DNA of 64,000 nucleotides from NCBI RefSeq assembly GCF_018691265.1, contig NW_024881300.1, positions 5,160,046 to 5,224,045 of the forward strand, given 5' to 3'. Position numbers and translations under genes: made by a program. The notes beneath the pieces are model-generated. The model was not told the origin of the DNA and ran no database searches. It saw only the letters and a program-made list of their open reading frames with translations. Source of the DNA: Tyto alba (taxonomy: Eukaryota > Chordata > Aves > Strigiformes > Tytonidae). Positions 38,301 through 50,362 of this stretch are shown piece after piece (the first letter of the stretch is position 1; each line of letters begins with the position of its first letter).

Positions 38301-40198
38301 TAATATTCTGTGGCTTGTATAGCAAAAAGAATTCTCTGCAAGGGCTAAATCCACAGCGCTGGAATTGCCTTCTGCAAATTTTAGTCAGGGTAGAAATTTG
38401 CAGAGAAAGAGCTCTGCCTTTCTCCTTGTTTTTGTAGAGCCTCCAACTTCTATTACAATAGCCAAAGGTTTGTCAGCTTTTCCAAAGGGTTGTTTTCAGA
38501 GATTTACACCTTGTTGTAGGCTGGAACTTGGCAAACAGGATTGCATGCCTGAAGGGATTTACTGTTTAACATGTCTGAATATTAACATGATTAAGCAAAA
38601 ATTGGATGACTTTATTAACCATAACTTGATTAAAGGGTGATTAGTCATTTTTACGTTTGAGAATAACAGCCTTCTGCATTTGGTGCAGCTGAAAGGAGTT
38701 TTTGCTGCTCAGGGTTTTTTTACTTTTGTTTAGAGCATATTTAGTTTGTAGCAGTGCATCCTGCTTGCACTGAGCAAAACTAGAGCTCAGATTAGAACCT
38801 GACGCACGTATTTTTTATGCATATTTCACCCCGCCCAAATGAAACTGATCCAAAGACATTTTTCATATTTTCAAGTTATAGGACGTGCCTAATATTAGAT
38901 GAATTTTCTAAAAAAGGAAAAGTGTTTGCTTGAGTGAAGTATTTTCCTCAGTTTATAGATGGTTATGCAAATACACATAAACATCCACAGTGGTGACTTT
39001 TAGAGTGCAACATTGGATCTAGCTTGAAAAAGAGCACAGGCTGCTGGTTTGGACTCTGCACCAGGAAGGTTTTGCACTAAATAATTTTAATTATACTTGG
39101 TACTTGCATCAATTTACAGTATTAGGTATGATGCAGAAAATAGTGTTGTTCTCATTTAAGAGTGGGGTTTTTTTATTTGATGGCAAGATTTGATCTATTT
39201 TAGTCATATTCTAGTTTTCAAAATATACTTGTGTACTGCATAGCTCCTATCTCCAAGGCAGGTAAGGGATGTTTTGACATTAACTTGAAGAATACCAAAC
39301 GTATGCACCTTTTGTTGTTTTCAATGCTGGGAGATAGAGGTTAATAAAGTTCTTCAGAGCCATAGCAAAGCAACAATGAGTAAATACAAAATTTGAAAGG
39401 CATTTATTCCCTTAAAATATGAAGTAAAAACACTGCAGTTAAAGCCTGGTGAAACTATTGTTACAGTGGTTAAAACCAGCCTAATTTAAAATCCCAATTT
39501 CAAGAAATAAACAATGAAGCTAAGTAATTTAATAAAAGTAACTGCTGAGAAAGACACAGTATTGATAAATTTTTATCATTACATGTGCCATTGAATTTTA
39601 ATTAGAATTTAGCTATCTTACATAGTAATTAACTGAAATGAGAATTCTACACAAACTGCTCTAGAAAAGGAGTGTTCATGTATGCTAATGACTACTATGC
39701 GTGATTAAACATTGAGAAAATAAACTCCAAATGTATGCTAATAAATGGCAAAATTTTCTGTGTTGAATTAATATCTAACAGAGGAATGGAGAGATGTTTC
39801 ACAGCATGTGCATATTGTATAAGTCAGCATGTAATGCTTCAAAACTTAGGAGCTACCTGTGCAAGTACCTTCCTACTATGAGTTCGGACAGCTGAGCTCT
39901 TATGAAATTACTTGACCTTGGAAAATACTATTTTGTTTTGTATTTCTCACTTTAAAATTATATATAGTGGTTAATCGGATATCATATATAATTCCCCCAA
40001 AAAAGATCTGTGGTCTTATTCCTGAATCTTTGGTATGTTTTAGATAGATTCCAAGAAATGTAAAGCTAAAACTAATTTATTCACATCCTGGTTTATTATT
40101 ATAGGTGACACTGACAGATCCTGACTAATTAAGCAGTGATTATTTAGTCATGTTGGTCTAGAACTGCTATCAGACCTCAGGTTTTCCCCTTTTTTTGT
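38301..40198. other. AT-rich non-coding DNA
   Basis: No gene recognised. A 91-codon plus frame at 38365-38640 has no motif. The stretch 39400-39800 is strongly AT-rich with several repeats of the word TATGCTAAT (near 39681 and 39735) but no repeat family is recognised. Confidence 0.5.
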
Positions 40199-40247
40199 GG
40201 GGGGGAGGGAGGGGTTGGGTTGGGCGGAGGGAGGGAGGGATGTGGGG
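40199..40247. repeat. G-rich tract, predicted G-quadruplex
   Basis: Nine runs of three or more G lie within 49 bases, at 40199-40205, 40207-40209, 40211-40214, 40217-40219, 40222-40224, 40229-40231, 40233-40235, 40237-40239 and 40244-40247, with loops of one to four bases. This satisfies the standard G-quadruplex pattern more than twice over. The surrounding DNA is AT-rich and not a CpG island. Confidence 0.9.
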
Positions 40248-42759
40248 TTTTCGTTTGCTGCAGGCTTTCATTAGCGATGGGCAAATCTGATGGGAGACAG
40301 AATTGTCCGCACAAATGTCTGCTCAATTCTTGTCCAGGGAAAACCAAACTAGTCTGTTCAACAGGCAGAAAAAAGTTGCTGTGCAGCTCTATCATATATT
40401 TTCCTGAAGAAACAGTTTTGTTGAAGTGGAACAAGGGTGGAATGACTGTTTTCTGATGTATGTTGGACAAGAAAAATTAATCTGTGCATGGTACTTGTTT
40501 TGGCTGTGCTTCAGAAGGCATCTCTTGTGATGTCACCTGTAAATAGCAGAGAACTTTGACATCCGCTCTGTGTGAGGCTGTTTAAATAAGTGCCTCATTT
40601 ATAGAATCCCGCTGCCTGCAAAATGGCTCCAATGGTGTTATCCCCATGCCTGAGGGGAAAGTTAAATAATGAAACCCCAATGAGTCTCTAACTGGAGAGA
40701 AGGAGCACAGGAGGAGAGGACAGAAGGGAAAGCTAATCTATAACAGTACAACCTCATCCCATCTTCTGATTGTATAGGACTTGTTACTTAGAAAAACAGG
40801 GCATAAAGCCATAGAGATAGGAAACCATTATATAAATACTGTTGCTGCTTGAAATTGAGCAGCGTATGATTCTTTGCTGCTGAACATCTTCAGCATTCTG
40901 AAAGCAATTGCAGTGTTTGATCTTGCTTCGTTAATGATTTGTAATGAGATTTTATAGATTCTGAAGATCTGGAGAGACTACATTATGCAATGCTGAGGCC
41001 CTGCATAATGCTTACACCTGTAGTATATGCCTGTCCCCATAATGTGTATATATACACACATGTAGTTACGGTCATTTGATATAATTTGGAAAATTTGTTA
41101 CTCTATTTCAGATTCCCACTTATAGATCTAGAGAGCATAAAATCCATTCATATATGTTTGCTATGAGATACTCCATTGCACAGTTGTGAGTTTGGACACA
41201 GAGGAGGTGATGCAGGAATTATTTTAAATGTGCTTTTTAAATGTATCCTTTCAGTGTAATGGAATCTTTTAACGTCATTCAGTGGTTGCAGCTTGTATGT
41301 AAACATCAATTCCCCACATCCAAAAGCAGTGCTAGTCAGTGGGGTTGCAAGTTGTACCTCACCAGTGCCTTCATCACACTGGGTGTTGGTAGCTCTTGTT
41401 CACTAGTGGTAATCTGGAATACTTGGTGGTATCTCCAGGTTATTGTTGCTGTTGAAAATAGCGTTTTACCAAAATACCCCATGAGCAAGCACATACTGGA
41501 TGAGTTCATGCATCCTATTGTTATTTGAGCATTCTGATGTTAACCACCAGACAAGACTCTCTTTTCCTCACTAAGATGATTGCTGTGGTTATGGAGGGGA
41601 GTAATAACCATTTCTGGGAGTAGAATTAGCCCTGTGTCAGAAATATTAACCCTGTTTGATTGTTCTGCAAACCATCGGTGCTGATTCAGCAACATTTGCT
41701 GTCATGTTGTGGAAGAGGGCTTTTGAGGACTGTTTTGAAAAAAGGAGCCCAGCAGGAACTGCAGCTACTACTGCAGTGTGTCAGTGTGCCCTATGGTCTT
41801 TTGGGATAGAGGAAGTAAAATTGTCACCAGTTTGTTTACTAGAGGTGTGTATAAACCTAAAGAGCTGGCTCCTGTGTGCTCCACATGGACCTTCATCAAC
41901 ACAGGGCATCTATTATCCAATTGCTAATATTGTAAAAGTTCCCCTTCTCAAGCAAATTATTACTATTATTTTTTGACTGCTCCAAACCTCAGGAGGAAGA
42001 TTCTTGGTAGCTTTTTGTAAGCTCTCTGGGATTTCTGGCCTCACAAATGTATCAGTAAGGTTAAATAGAAGGCTTGGTCAGCCAGTTTGTTCTGCATCAG
42101 GTGACGGAACCATAGCACTGGCTGATACCACCTAAAGGGAAGGTGCTCATGGTGTGGTACAGTGCCTCCCACATGCACCAGTGATGTTTTCCTGTGCCAT
42201 TTGCGTTGTGAGGCAGGTGACGATTAGCTGTTCGCTTTCACCCCTTTCTTGGTGCTCTTGTGGGTCTTTGCTGTTACAAGAACTGCACTTGAGACAATTA
42301 TCTGACCCACAATTATAGGAAATCACGGACTGATTCTTTGGGGCAGATAAAACTGGTGGCTTTGAGCAGAAGAAGCATGCTTAGCAGAGGGACTGGTGTT
42401 CTATTAGAAGACAACCTAAATTTGATGGTTTCTGAAGGGAGTCACCGTCTCTGTGTGTGATGTCATAAGACATTACATGTTACTGGGTGTGCTTTTGCTT
42501 TTTTTCTTGCACCTTAAGGTATTCATTTGGAACTGTCCTGCTCTATTTATTCACTGTGGTGCGTCTTAAGGTGCGCAGCCGTCATTTCTCAGTTAACATG
42601 CGTATTTAAGATAGCTATACTTGAAATTTGAGACAATTTGAAATAGAGTTGATTGAGCAATACAAAGTATAGTGTTCTGTATTCATATAATGGTTTAGAC
42701 TGATTTTCTGAAAAAGTCTCTAGGGTTGTTGGATTTTAAGGCATTTTTATAAGCGGTAC
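40248..42759. other. Non-coding DNA, no gene recognised
   Basis: No exon or recognisable repeat. A 106-codon plus frame at 41656-41976 and a 95-codon frame at 41241-41528 have no motif and no convincing splice context. A short alternating TATATA/CACACA segment lies at about 41047-41060. Confidence 0.5.
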
Positions 42760-42764
42760 TTGTA

Positions 42765-42832
42765 AATACATGTATTTATACACATATAATAGTGTATACG
42801 TGTATATAAATTATAAATATACGCATATAAAT
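42765..42832. repeat. AT-rich palindromic tract
   Basis: Alternating purine-pyrimidine words such as ACATGTA, TATACACATATA, GTATACGTGTATA and TATACGCATATA follow one another. The tract can form imperfect cruciforms. It is a degenerate (TA)n/(CA)n-type microsatellite. Confidence 0.7.
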
Positions 42833-43475
42833 TTTACTCCAAGGCCAGTGCCTTTTGTTTTCATTTGCTATTGCTAAAGCTCTGACTGTAGCACATCTAC
42901 ATTCATCCCAATGAACTTTTAGGTGCTCAGCTCAGGTGCTGGCAGTCGTGCAGCCACAGCAGCCCAGAGCTCGGTGCAGACTCATTATCCAAGTTGCAGA
43001 CAGACACTGCAGCCCGTCTTCAGCTCCGCACTGCGCTGCGCCGTTACCCACCCCATTGGGGGTTTAAAGCTAGCTTGAATATATCTGCTGTCCTTTCCCA
43101 TAAACTCGGCTGTACAGACACTTTTAAACAATCTTACTTTTAACATGGTGAAAGGTATTCTTTGTGGGTGACTAAGAGAATATTTTTGACTCTGTACATT
43201 ATAACACTAACGCTTCCCTTAGCACCACCTTTATGTGTATTATTTAACAAGGTCTTAGTTCACTTAATTTCCTAAGTAGATTTTGAAAAAGAAAAAATTA
43301 TGGATTCTCCTTATTTTCTTGTACAAAGCTTCTAGTTAGATCAGGGTCATCCTTTGGGATAGGTTTTTGATTATCTAGTACAGACAGCTCACTAGCCTTA
43401 CTTAGAATTGTATACTTTAAATAGACATGTTCAAATAATGCTTTACAGACTCGATTAAATGTTAAAGCATTTTTT
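42833..43475. other. Non-coding DNA with a small GC-rich patch
   Basis: The patch at about 42920-43065 is GC-richer, with about eight CpG, but is too short for a CpG island. No exon or repeat is recognised. Confidence 0.5.
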
Positions 43476-43492
43476 AATATATATATATATAT
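43476..43492. repeat. (AT)8 microsatellite
   Basis: Perfect alternating AT run of about 16-17 bases on the plus strand. Confidence 0.9.
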
Positions 43493-44470
43493 AAATGAAA
43501 TGCAGGTCCACGGAAATTTTACTCACATTTCTATTGTACTTAATACAATTTCTGACTGACTGACTTTGTCGGTGGTTTCTGACAAAGACTTAAAATAAAG
43601 ACTAACACCAAATTCCTAAATGTGTCAAACAACTGTTGTTAAAGATAAACTTTTTTGTTATTATGGAACACATTCTGCTGTCATCTGTGTTTTTGTTAAA
43701 CTAGAATGATATCTCTTCAACTTTTAATTTACTGATATGCTAAAAAAAGCATTTATTTGACTCCATTTCCCCCATCATGAAGACAAAAGGTTTACCAGTG
43801 CAAGACCACAGTAGTCTGTTATCTTAAGTTTCATGCTCTGTAAGCAATAGAATACAAGTGTGTACTTGCCAAATAGCTTCAAAATGACAGTTTACAAGCA
43901 TCAGGTCAAGTAATCAAAATGTTATAGTGTATACTTGCTACAAATGTAAATATATCAAGTATCTTTAATTGTGTTGTTTGCAATTAAAGTAACCTGACAC
44001 CATCTTCTCTGGATATTATTGCCTGAACATTTTGAGTAAAGCTATAATAATATTTATTTTTGTTTTATGTGATGAACAACAGTCTTAAAACTAATTCTGG
44101 TGAATTAAGAGTTATATTTCTGGGGAACTAACTACCACTATTTGACTGCTGTTGTAAAACTTTATTAGGCAATACATCTGACCTCAAATTGGAAATTTGT
44201 GTTGGAACCAGTTTAGGAAATCATTATAGCTCTGTTGTGAATTTTATATTTGTCTAATAAAACACAGCAGGAACTACATGACATGCACTAATGCAACTGA
44301 TGCTAGCTGCTAGACTTGTTTTTAACTACTGTTTTCTACCTCATACAGACACACAATAGGAGGAAACTAAACAGAATTTAGTAATAGGAATTACGTTTTT
44401 TTTGCTAGCAAAATGTTGTTCCGTAGTTTGTGGCTACGGAGTTCTAGGGGGTAGGTCAATGATAATATTA
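43493..44470. other. AT-rich non-coding DNA
   Basis: No exon or recognised repeat. A tandem of three CTGA units ends near 43563 and is followed by a short inverted repeat (CTTTGTC at 43564-43570 and GACAAAG at 43581-43587), which is within chance expectation. Confidence 0.5.
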
Positions 44471-44509
44471 CCAAATATATATATATATATGTATATACAT
44501 ATATATTTG
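44471..44509. repeat. (AT)n palindrome
   Basis: An AT dinucleotide tract centred on GTATATAC, with CAAATATAT at the left and ATATATTTG at the right. The two sides are complementary, so the tract can extrude as a cruciform. Confidence 0.88.
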
Positions 44510-44984
44510 TAATGAAAAATATGCATCACCATGATGTTAAAGATACAGATAGGGTGTGTGTATTAAGTTGTTTTCCAGACTGTATTAGGAGCATCATTAA
44601 GTTCCTAATGGTGTTACCTGGCCAGACGACTGCTCTGTCTTGTTTTCAGGAATAAGCACTTTAAAAATTGAATAAAAGATTGGCTAATGTCAATGCAGTT
44701 ATAGAAAGAGAAACGACAGTATCTGAAGTGAAAAGAAAACTTGAAGGCTGAATATCATCAAACTACACGTATCAGAGAAGCCCCATGCCAAAACATAGAA
44801 TAAACTGGTACATCATATTGCAGAGCTGGTAACATAGGTTTCTTAGTTATATGACACAGAGAGAAAACTAATATAAATACAGAATAAGAAATATAGTAGT
44901 ATTTAAAAATACAGGAGAGGAGTAGAAGGGATTTGAGAAATCATGGAGTCTTGAGTCATATCTCAGCAGTAAACCCATTTTTAA

Positions 44985-45300
44985 AGAAAAAATTTGAAAG
45001 AAAGCATAATTGAAGGTATGGAATTAAATGCAAACTGGTTTAGCGTGAGTTCATCCATGGTAAACATTGCCAAACTAACCTGATTTTTTTTTTTTTTTTT
45101 TTTTGGTAACTCAGCTCTTTTATCTATTTATTTTTGTACATAAAGAAAATGTAGGAGATCTGATCTGTCTACACTTCAGTAAAGCATGGTATGTTGTCCC
45201 TTGTGAAGCATGGAGTTAAGCTGGTGGGGATGAGAAATGGTACGGGCTCTGTAAGGTGGGCAAAGTGCAGGCTGGTGAAGGTGATGGAGAGGAGCACTCC
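44985..45300 (+). mobile_element. Decayed reverse transcriptase fragment, CR1-superfamily LINE
   Basis: In one plus-strand phase from about 45159, the translation reads DLICLHFSKAWYVVP before a stop. It lines up with the conserved LINE reverse-transcriptase segment DLIYLDFSKAFDTVP of CR1/L3/Jockey-type elements (start of RT motif A, including the metal-binding aspartate region). Here the catalytic Asp in LDFSKAFD is replaced by His, and the second Asp by Tyr. DNA-level wording upstream (GCCAAACTAACCTGA near 45069) and downstream (a GTAAGGTGGGCAAAG segment near 45251, where intact elements encode a VRWI-like segment) also matches older LINE copies in birds and turtles. The copy is riddled with stops and frameshifts and is dead. 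Confidence 0.75.
45084..45104. repeat. Poly(T) run of 21 inside the LINE fragment
   Basis: The longest homopolymer in the window lies exactly where intact LINE relatives have a short pyrimidine-rich stretch after CCTGAT. It most likely expanded from that stretch after insertion. Confidence 0.88.
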
Positions 45301-46499
45301 TCTCCAGGACCAGATCCCAGCTGTACGACGACCGGAGTGGGAAGAGTAACAGCATGTGGGGGCTATTAGTCCCATGCTCCATGTACATCAAAGCTCTGCC
45401 TGGTCCTGGCCTGGGGTGGGTGTTTCTGGTTTGGGCTTCCTGCTCCCAGGGGACCTGGCTCTACCTTGCAGGGCTTCAGTCTGCTCAAAGCTGGGATAGG
45501 TCTGTCCCAAGGAAGCAGTTCATTACACAGAATTTTGTAACTTCCATCCAATTCACCTTTGCATTTTCTCTCAGATTGTCAGTACTGACAATTTGCCCTT
45601 TTCTTTTACATAGTGTCCAGTCCCATTCAGTTAAAGCAGTGAACCACATTTTTTCTCTTTTATGGGTATTAAATACAAGAAAGAGGTACTATATATTTAG
45701 TGACCTCTGGTTATGCATGCCTTATCCTGAGCCATAACTTTATCGCTGCTTGTCCAGATTATTGTCGCTCTCATTTTAATAGCCTTCTGGCAGTTTCTGT
45801 CACGAGTGTTGGTTGGCTGCCATATTGATCACAAGAACAAAAATTTATATTCGCATATTCATGGTCTTCTGTCTGCTTTCTCTGCGTTACCACTTCGTGC
45901 ATGCTCAGCACTTCCAAACACCAAGGTGGTCGTCATTCATTCGTTCAGCCATTTGTTCTTACAGATCTAGAAGTGTAACGTAAGATACCAAGCACTAGCC
46001 ATGCTGGATATGGTCTTTGTAGAACCTTGGTCCATTTGAAATGACTAATTTTGCCAAAGTGAAGGAATGCATGAGATTGGCAGTAGAGGAAAAATGGACT
46101 CTATTCTCACTTTAGCCCTTCTGGGGTCAGCAGGCAGTATTAACAGGGCTTGTTTAATTTATGTTACTTATTAGAAGGCTTTCTTTTCCTTGTTGCTATT
46201 TAGAAAATGGAGACATGAGCATGGAATTAAGAGTGTGGGAAAGAATGCTCCATAAAAATTTCAGCTATTTTTGAGATTTTGATTCATTTGGTTTTAATTT
46301 GTTCAGATTTAATTCTATTTTTAAAAAGCTTGGTCTTTACACAAAGAAAAAAGAAGGGAGGCGGGAAAAGTGTACATTGACATACTAAGTGAAAAACCTC
46401 AAGAAAAATTACAGTAAATTAAAATTTATTTCCCAAGGGATAGAACATATTTCAGTGGGATGAAGGAAGAAACTAATAGACTTTCTATGAACAGCCATT
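45301..46499. other. Non-coding DNA, no gene recognised
   Basis: The 127-codon plus frame at 45354-45737 overlaps two minus-strand frames and has no recognisable domain. The LINE may continue beyond 45300 but I cannot recognise its wording there. Confidence 0.45.
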
Positions 46500-46810
46500 T
46501 TTATTTAAAGAATAAGCTTTCAGGCAAATATAATTCTGCAGCCTCCCGAGGATAACCTTTTTTTCTTGTTAGGAATAATACCAATTAAAAAGTGAACAAT
46601 TAAAAGCACTCAAAGTTTGTCAGTGTACATTTTCCATGGAGCTGTGCTTTCTATCATGCCGTTGCTTGCTTAACATGCTTTGTACGGCTGGTATAGCATG
46701 CAGTGCATCTGTGCTGCCAGTCTGCAGACTGTTAGTTAATTAGTTCACACTGCCAAACATAAATGAATTGTGTCTAGTAATCTAAAGTACTTGCTAACAA
46801 ATCAAACCTT
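46500..46810. promoter_or_regulatory. Candidate conserved non-coding element
   Basis: Even-complexity AT-rich DNA with clustered homeodomain-like words: CCAATTAAAAAG near 46581, ACAATTAAAAG near 46596, and GTTAGTTAATTAGTTC near 46731. It also has a CTGCCAGTCTGCAG segment. No coding frame or repeat is recognised. Motif density and texture suggest an enhancer-like element; conservation is untested. Confidence 0.3.
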
Positions 46811-49800
46811 TTGGGGGTATTCTACAATTTTGAAAGGATGCAATTTGACATTTTGGTTTCTTTTCACCTGTTGCTTCCTCCCCAAGTATCTCTTCTGGAA
46901 GGAGTGAAACAGGTTTTTTGTTTAACTCCAGATACTACCAATGATCTCGCACAGCACACTCAGACTAACTGCACAGCTGAGAAGACAGTGCTGCAGTGCA
47001 GTGCACACCTGGAAGTGAGCAGGCAAGCGAAGAGAACTTAAAACAGCTTTGCCGCCAAAGACAATGTAAATGAAATGATACCCTAAGGAAAGGAAGGTTT
47101 TTCAGGGAGAAATAATCATGGGCTGATCAGAAATTGTTTTTTTCAGCAATCGCTGTTTCCCCCACCTCAACTTCTACTAACTGACACTCCTGCAAAGGTG
47201 CTGTCTGTCCACAGCTCTGTTCAGCATGGACAGCCTGACACCGTGTCCCCTTTAGCCTCTCTTCCTGCTCCACAGGGTGTAATTACGTTTGTCCGCTCAA
47301 ACTTTCTTAGGGGAGGACAACAATATAGGTATTAGATGAGCAGTCCTTAATCTACCCTAAACTCCATGTCTGTTGTATTTCTTGGGCCTCATAAAGGGTT
47401 CTCTGCTTGAAAATGTGTCCCCCTTTTAAACACTATACTTTGTTTTCACAAATGATGCTATTTCTTCCTTTAAAACTGGTCTCTCTCACTACCATTCTTA
47501 TCAGGCACCAACTCCCTGATAATGAGATAGATGTTAAAAGCCAACCTACTTTCTAAAGGACTGAACCCACAAAATCTACAAAATCACGTTTTCTTTAAAA
47601 AACCCCCAAACAACTAATATCTTGCTTGTTTCATCGAAGATCAACAGGCACTTCAATTCTTTATTTTCCAATGGAACAAGCTAAAAAACTGTGATGTTCT
47701 GGAGATGTCTCCTAGCTGTTAATGGTGGACAATAACTCACGGAAGCTCATATTCTTTGTTGTATGAAACTAGATCCCTTCTGAAATGCTCATTTACATGA
47801 TTACCTTATGGTTTACTTCACAGTTCTATTATTTATCCTAATGATATATTCCTTTAAATGTACTTAGGTATATTTTTCTAGCTTGAAGAAATGTGACTGT
47901 GCGTACCATAAGGGAGTTTCATTTGGGGTACTGGTAATTATAGGAAATTTACCTCGGTATTTAATTCTTATGTTTATAGTTCCTTCTGTTTTTAAAGGCA
48001 AAGCTACTTGGCTTGATTTATGATGGCAGTGTGGAGTTGTGGGGGTCTAAAAAAAAAAAAAAAGGTATTTTTGTTAATTCTAACCACATGGTTCTCAAGT
48101 CCTTGAAAACTTCAGTTGCATTAAACATTGAAGGTTCCATCATTTTTCACAGATCTCCTTGAAAATCCATTTCTTGCACACATAAAAAAGATGATTTCAC
48201 AATGTTACATGTTTAGAAAGTTGAATGAAAATACTCCGTAGCTAATCTTGACAGTTCTAACTTGGAGAAAAGCCAGCACCCCATAACAATGCACAGCTAG
48301 TGCATTTCTAGTATGATCCAGAAATCAATACACATGACCAGATTTTCCAGTCCACCACACTTATTTTGCAAATCCATCAGAGGTCTGAATGGGAGCATTC
48401 CCCACGTCAAGGAGACTCCCTGATGGCCAGAAGCTGGTGAAGACAGTGTAGCTGCCTCGTATGCCAGTTGTCTTACCCCCCTCACTGTGGGATGAGGGAA
48501 GACATCAAAAGCGTGCCAGTGCTAAGAGAGGTTGTAAAGGTGGATCTGTCATCCATTGGCCCAGATCTTCTCCACGTCTGTGCTTCACTGTGGAGGTGAT
48601 GCTAGCAGCAGAAATTAAAATCTATGTCTGTTAGCTTAAACTTCTGAAAAGATAACTAATGCTGCATGCACATGCTTCTCACCCACAGGAACAGAAATAT
48701 CTGTGTCACAACTGCACTTCCCTAAGCGATACTGAGATGGTGCCCTTCCAAGGCACAGCACAATTACTTCCCTCAGTAGGTCTCCTCTCTAGCCCACTGT
48801 GGAGTGCAGTGCAGAGGAGCTCACACCACTTTTAACATGTGTTGCTCTCCACAGAGCCTATTAGCTCATGTACAGCCCTGGCCTGAGGTGGTACACTGCT
48901 TTTGGTTCCAAGAGAGGAAAAGCTCTTGTGCCTTGTTGAACTGGAGACATGCCCTATGGGAAGGGGTAGCGGAGCAGTAGTCCCTGTATTGGGAGGATTC
49001 ATTGAAAGCTTGATTGCCTCAGAAAGCTTTGCGTGGCATTCTTCTGTACTGGGAATAACCCGTATGGATTTTTTGCTTCCACACTGCTTTTCAAAGCTGC
49101 CACTTCTTGGCAGTAAAATCTGCTGACTTTTCTGAACATCTAGCAGCCCAACTGGAAGGCCAGAGAGGTGGCTGCTGGGGCACAGACACCATGCATGTCG
49201 TGTGAATTTGGGTAATACTGGATTTGTTGTGTTCATGCAGGCCAAGTGCTCACATGGATGCTGACAAACTTTTCAAGCTGACCAGTGTTGGCAAGTCCAA
49301 AGTGTCCTCATAGTGCTGGCAACCCTCCTTGATAATATGCTGCCTAAATGTATTGCAAAACATCCTGATGAAGTGGGTGCTTTTGTGAAAGAGATGATAT
49401 TTTATAGAAGGACAAAGAATTTGTGAAAAACACTTTTGCAGAATTTAGCTCTGCTTTTTTCATTTGCTTGTCTAGACAGCCAGGGTACTTTGCTTTGGAC
49501 TGTGCAGTTTTGATGGATTTTAATCCCCAAGCTATTTTTGATTCCTGGTCACATTTATGACATATACAGTCTCAGCTTCTTTTCCTCCTTCAAGATGCAT
49601 GCATCCATAGACTTGAATGGGTGTAGGAAAGATAAATGGCTAAGGGAAAAGGAAATTAGTCTGAATGTTCTTAGAGCAGAAGCAAGGAGACTATATAAAG
49701 GCAGACTGTGTGACAGAGATAAAAACTAAATGAAAATTAAGGCTCAAGAGGAGGCCTGGCTGATAGGGGGAAAGGAAGTCCAAATATTTTCAGATAATAC

Positions 49801-50260
49801 CCAAAAGATGAAATGTAAAAAATGCTCCATTAAATCCCATTTCCCCCTTACTTTGATATTTTAATTTCCCATTTCACTTTCTTTTATAATTTCCTTCTAC
49901 CATTCCAATGATGCTCACTCTCTAGTGAAAACCTACTGTTGCAAATAATTTTCCCAAAGACTCATCCCTTAGCCCAGTAGTATTTGGTCCCTACCCATTT
50001 AGATTTTGATACATATCAGAAGACAGAGCTGACAGAATGGTTCACTTCACTTTGTAAGTTTGTGGCTAGAAGTTCAGATGTGGGTAGTCGAAAACAGCGA
50101 GAGATACGTGTTCTTCAGAAATATAATGGCAAAACTGGGATGTACAAAATGCAGACATGCTTCGCATCATCATGTGGCACTTAAGTATCTCTACAAACAG
50201 CTCCAGTTGTTTAATTATTTTCATTTTGTTGCAAGTTTCTTATATGTAATGATAATTTGT
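46811..50260. other. Non-coding DNA, no gene recognised
   Basis: A run of 15 A lies at 48049-48063. The GC-moderate part 48270-49260 carries a 137-codon minus frame (48832-49245) overlapping a 74-codon plus frame, without a recognisable domain. I considered an old pseudogene at 49240-49420 but could not identify a parent. Confidence 0.45.
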
Positions 50261-50362
50261 CCACTCAGATTTATATTATTGCAGGCTTCAGTCCAGCAAA
50301 GCACTTAAGCATTCGATTAACTTTAAGCACATAAGTAGTCCCATTGCTGGATTGGGGCCATA
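50261..50362. mobile_element. Ancient sauropsid repeat, CACTTAAG type
   Basis: Contains CAGTCCAGCAAAGCACTTAA, then ACTTTAAGCACATAAGTAGT, then a CCCATTGCTGGATTGGGGCC segment. This order is characteristic of an old palindromic repeat I remember from turtle, crocodilian and bird genomes (words like CAGCAAAGCACTTAAGC and CTTTAAGCACATGAGTAGTC). I do not know its database name. The copy is partial. Confidence 0.55.

Noticed and set aside
48520..48600. Possible CR1-like segment (GAGAGGTTGTAAAGGTGG)
   Set aside because: The similarity stops after about 20 bases and the following text does not match CR1.
49240..49420. Possible old processed pseudogene
   Set aside because: The text has a coding-like feel in places but contains stops, and I could not match it to any parent gene.
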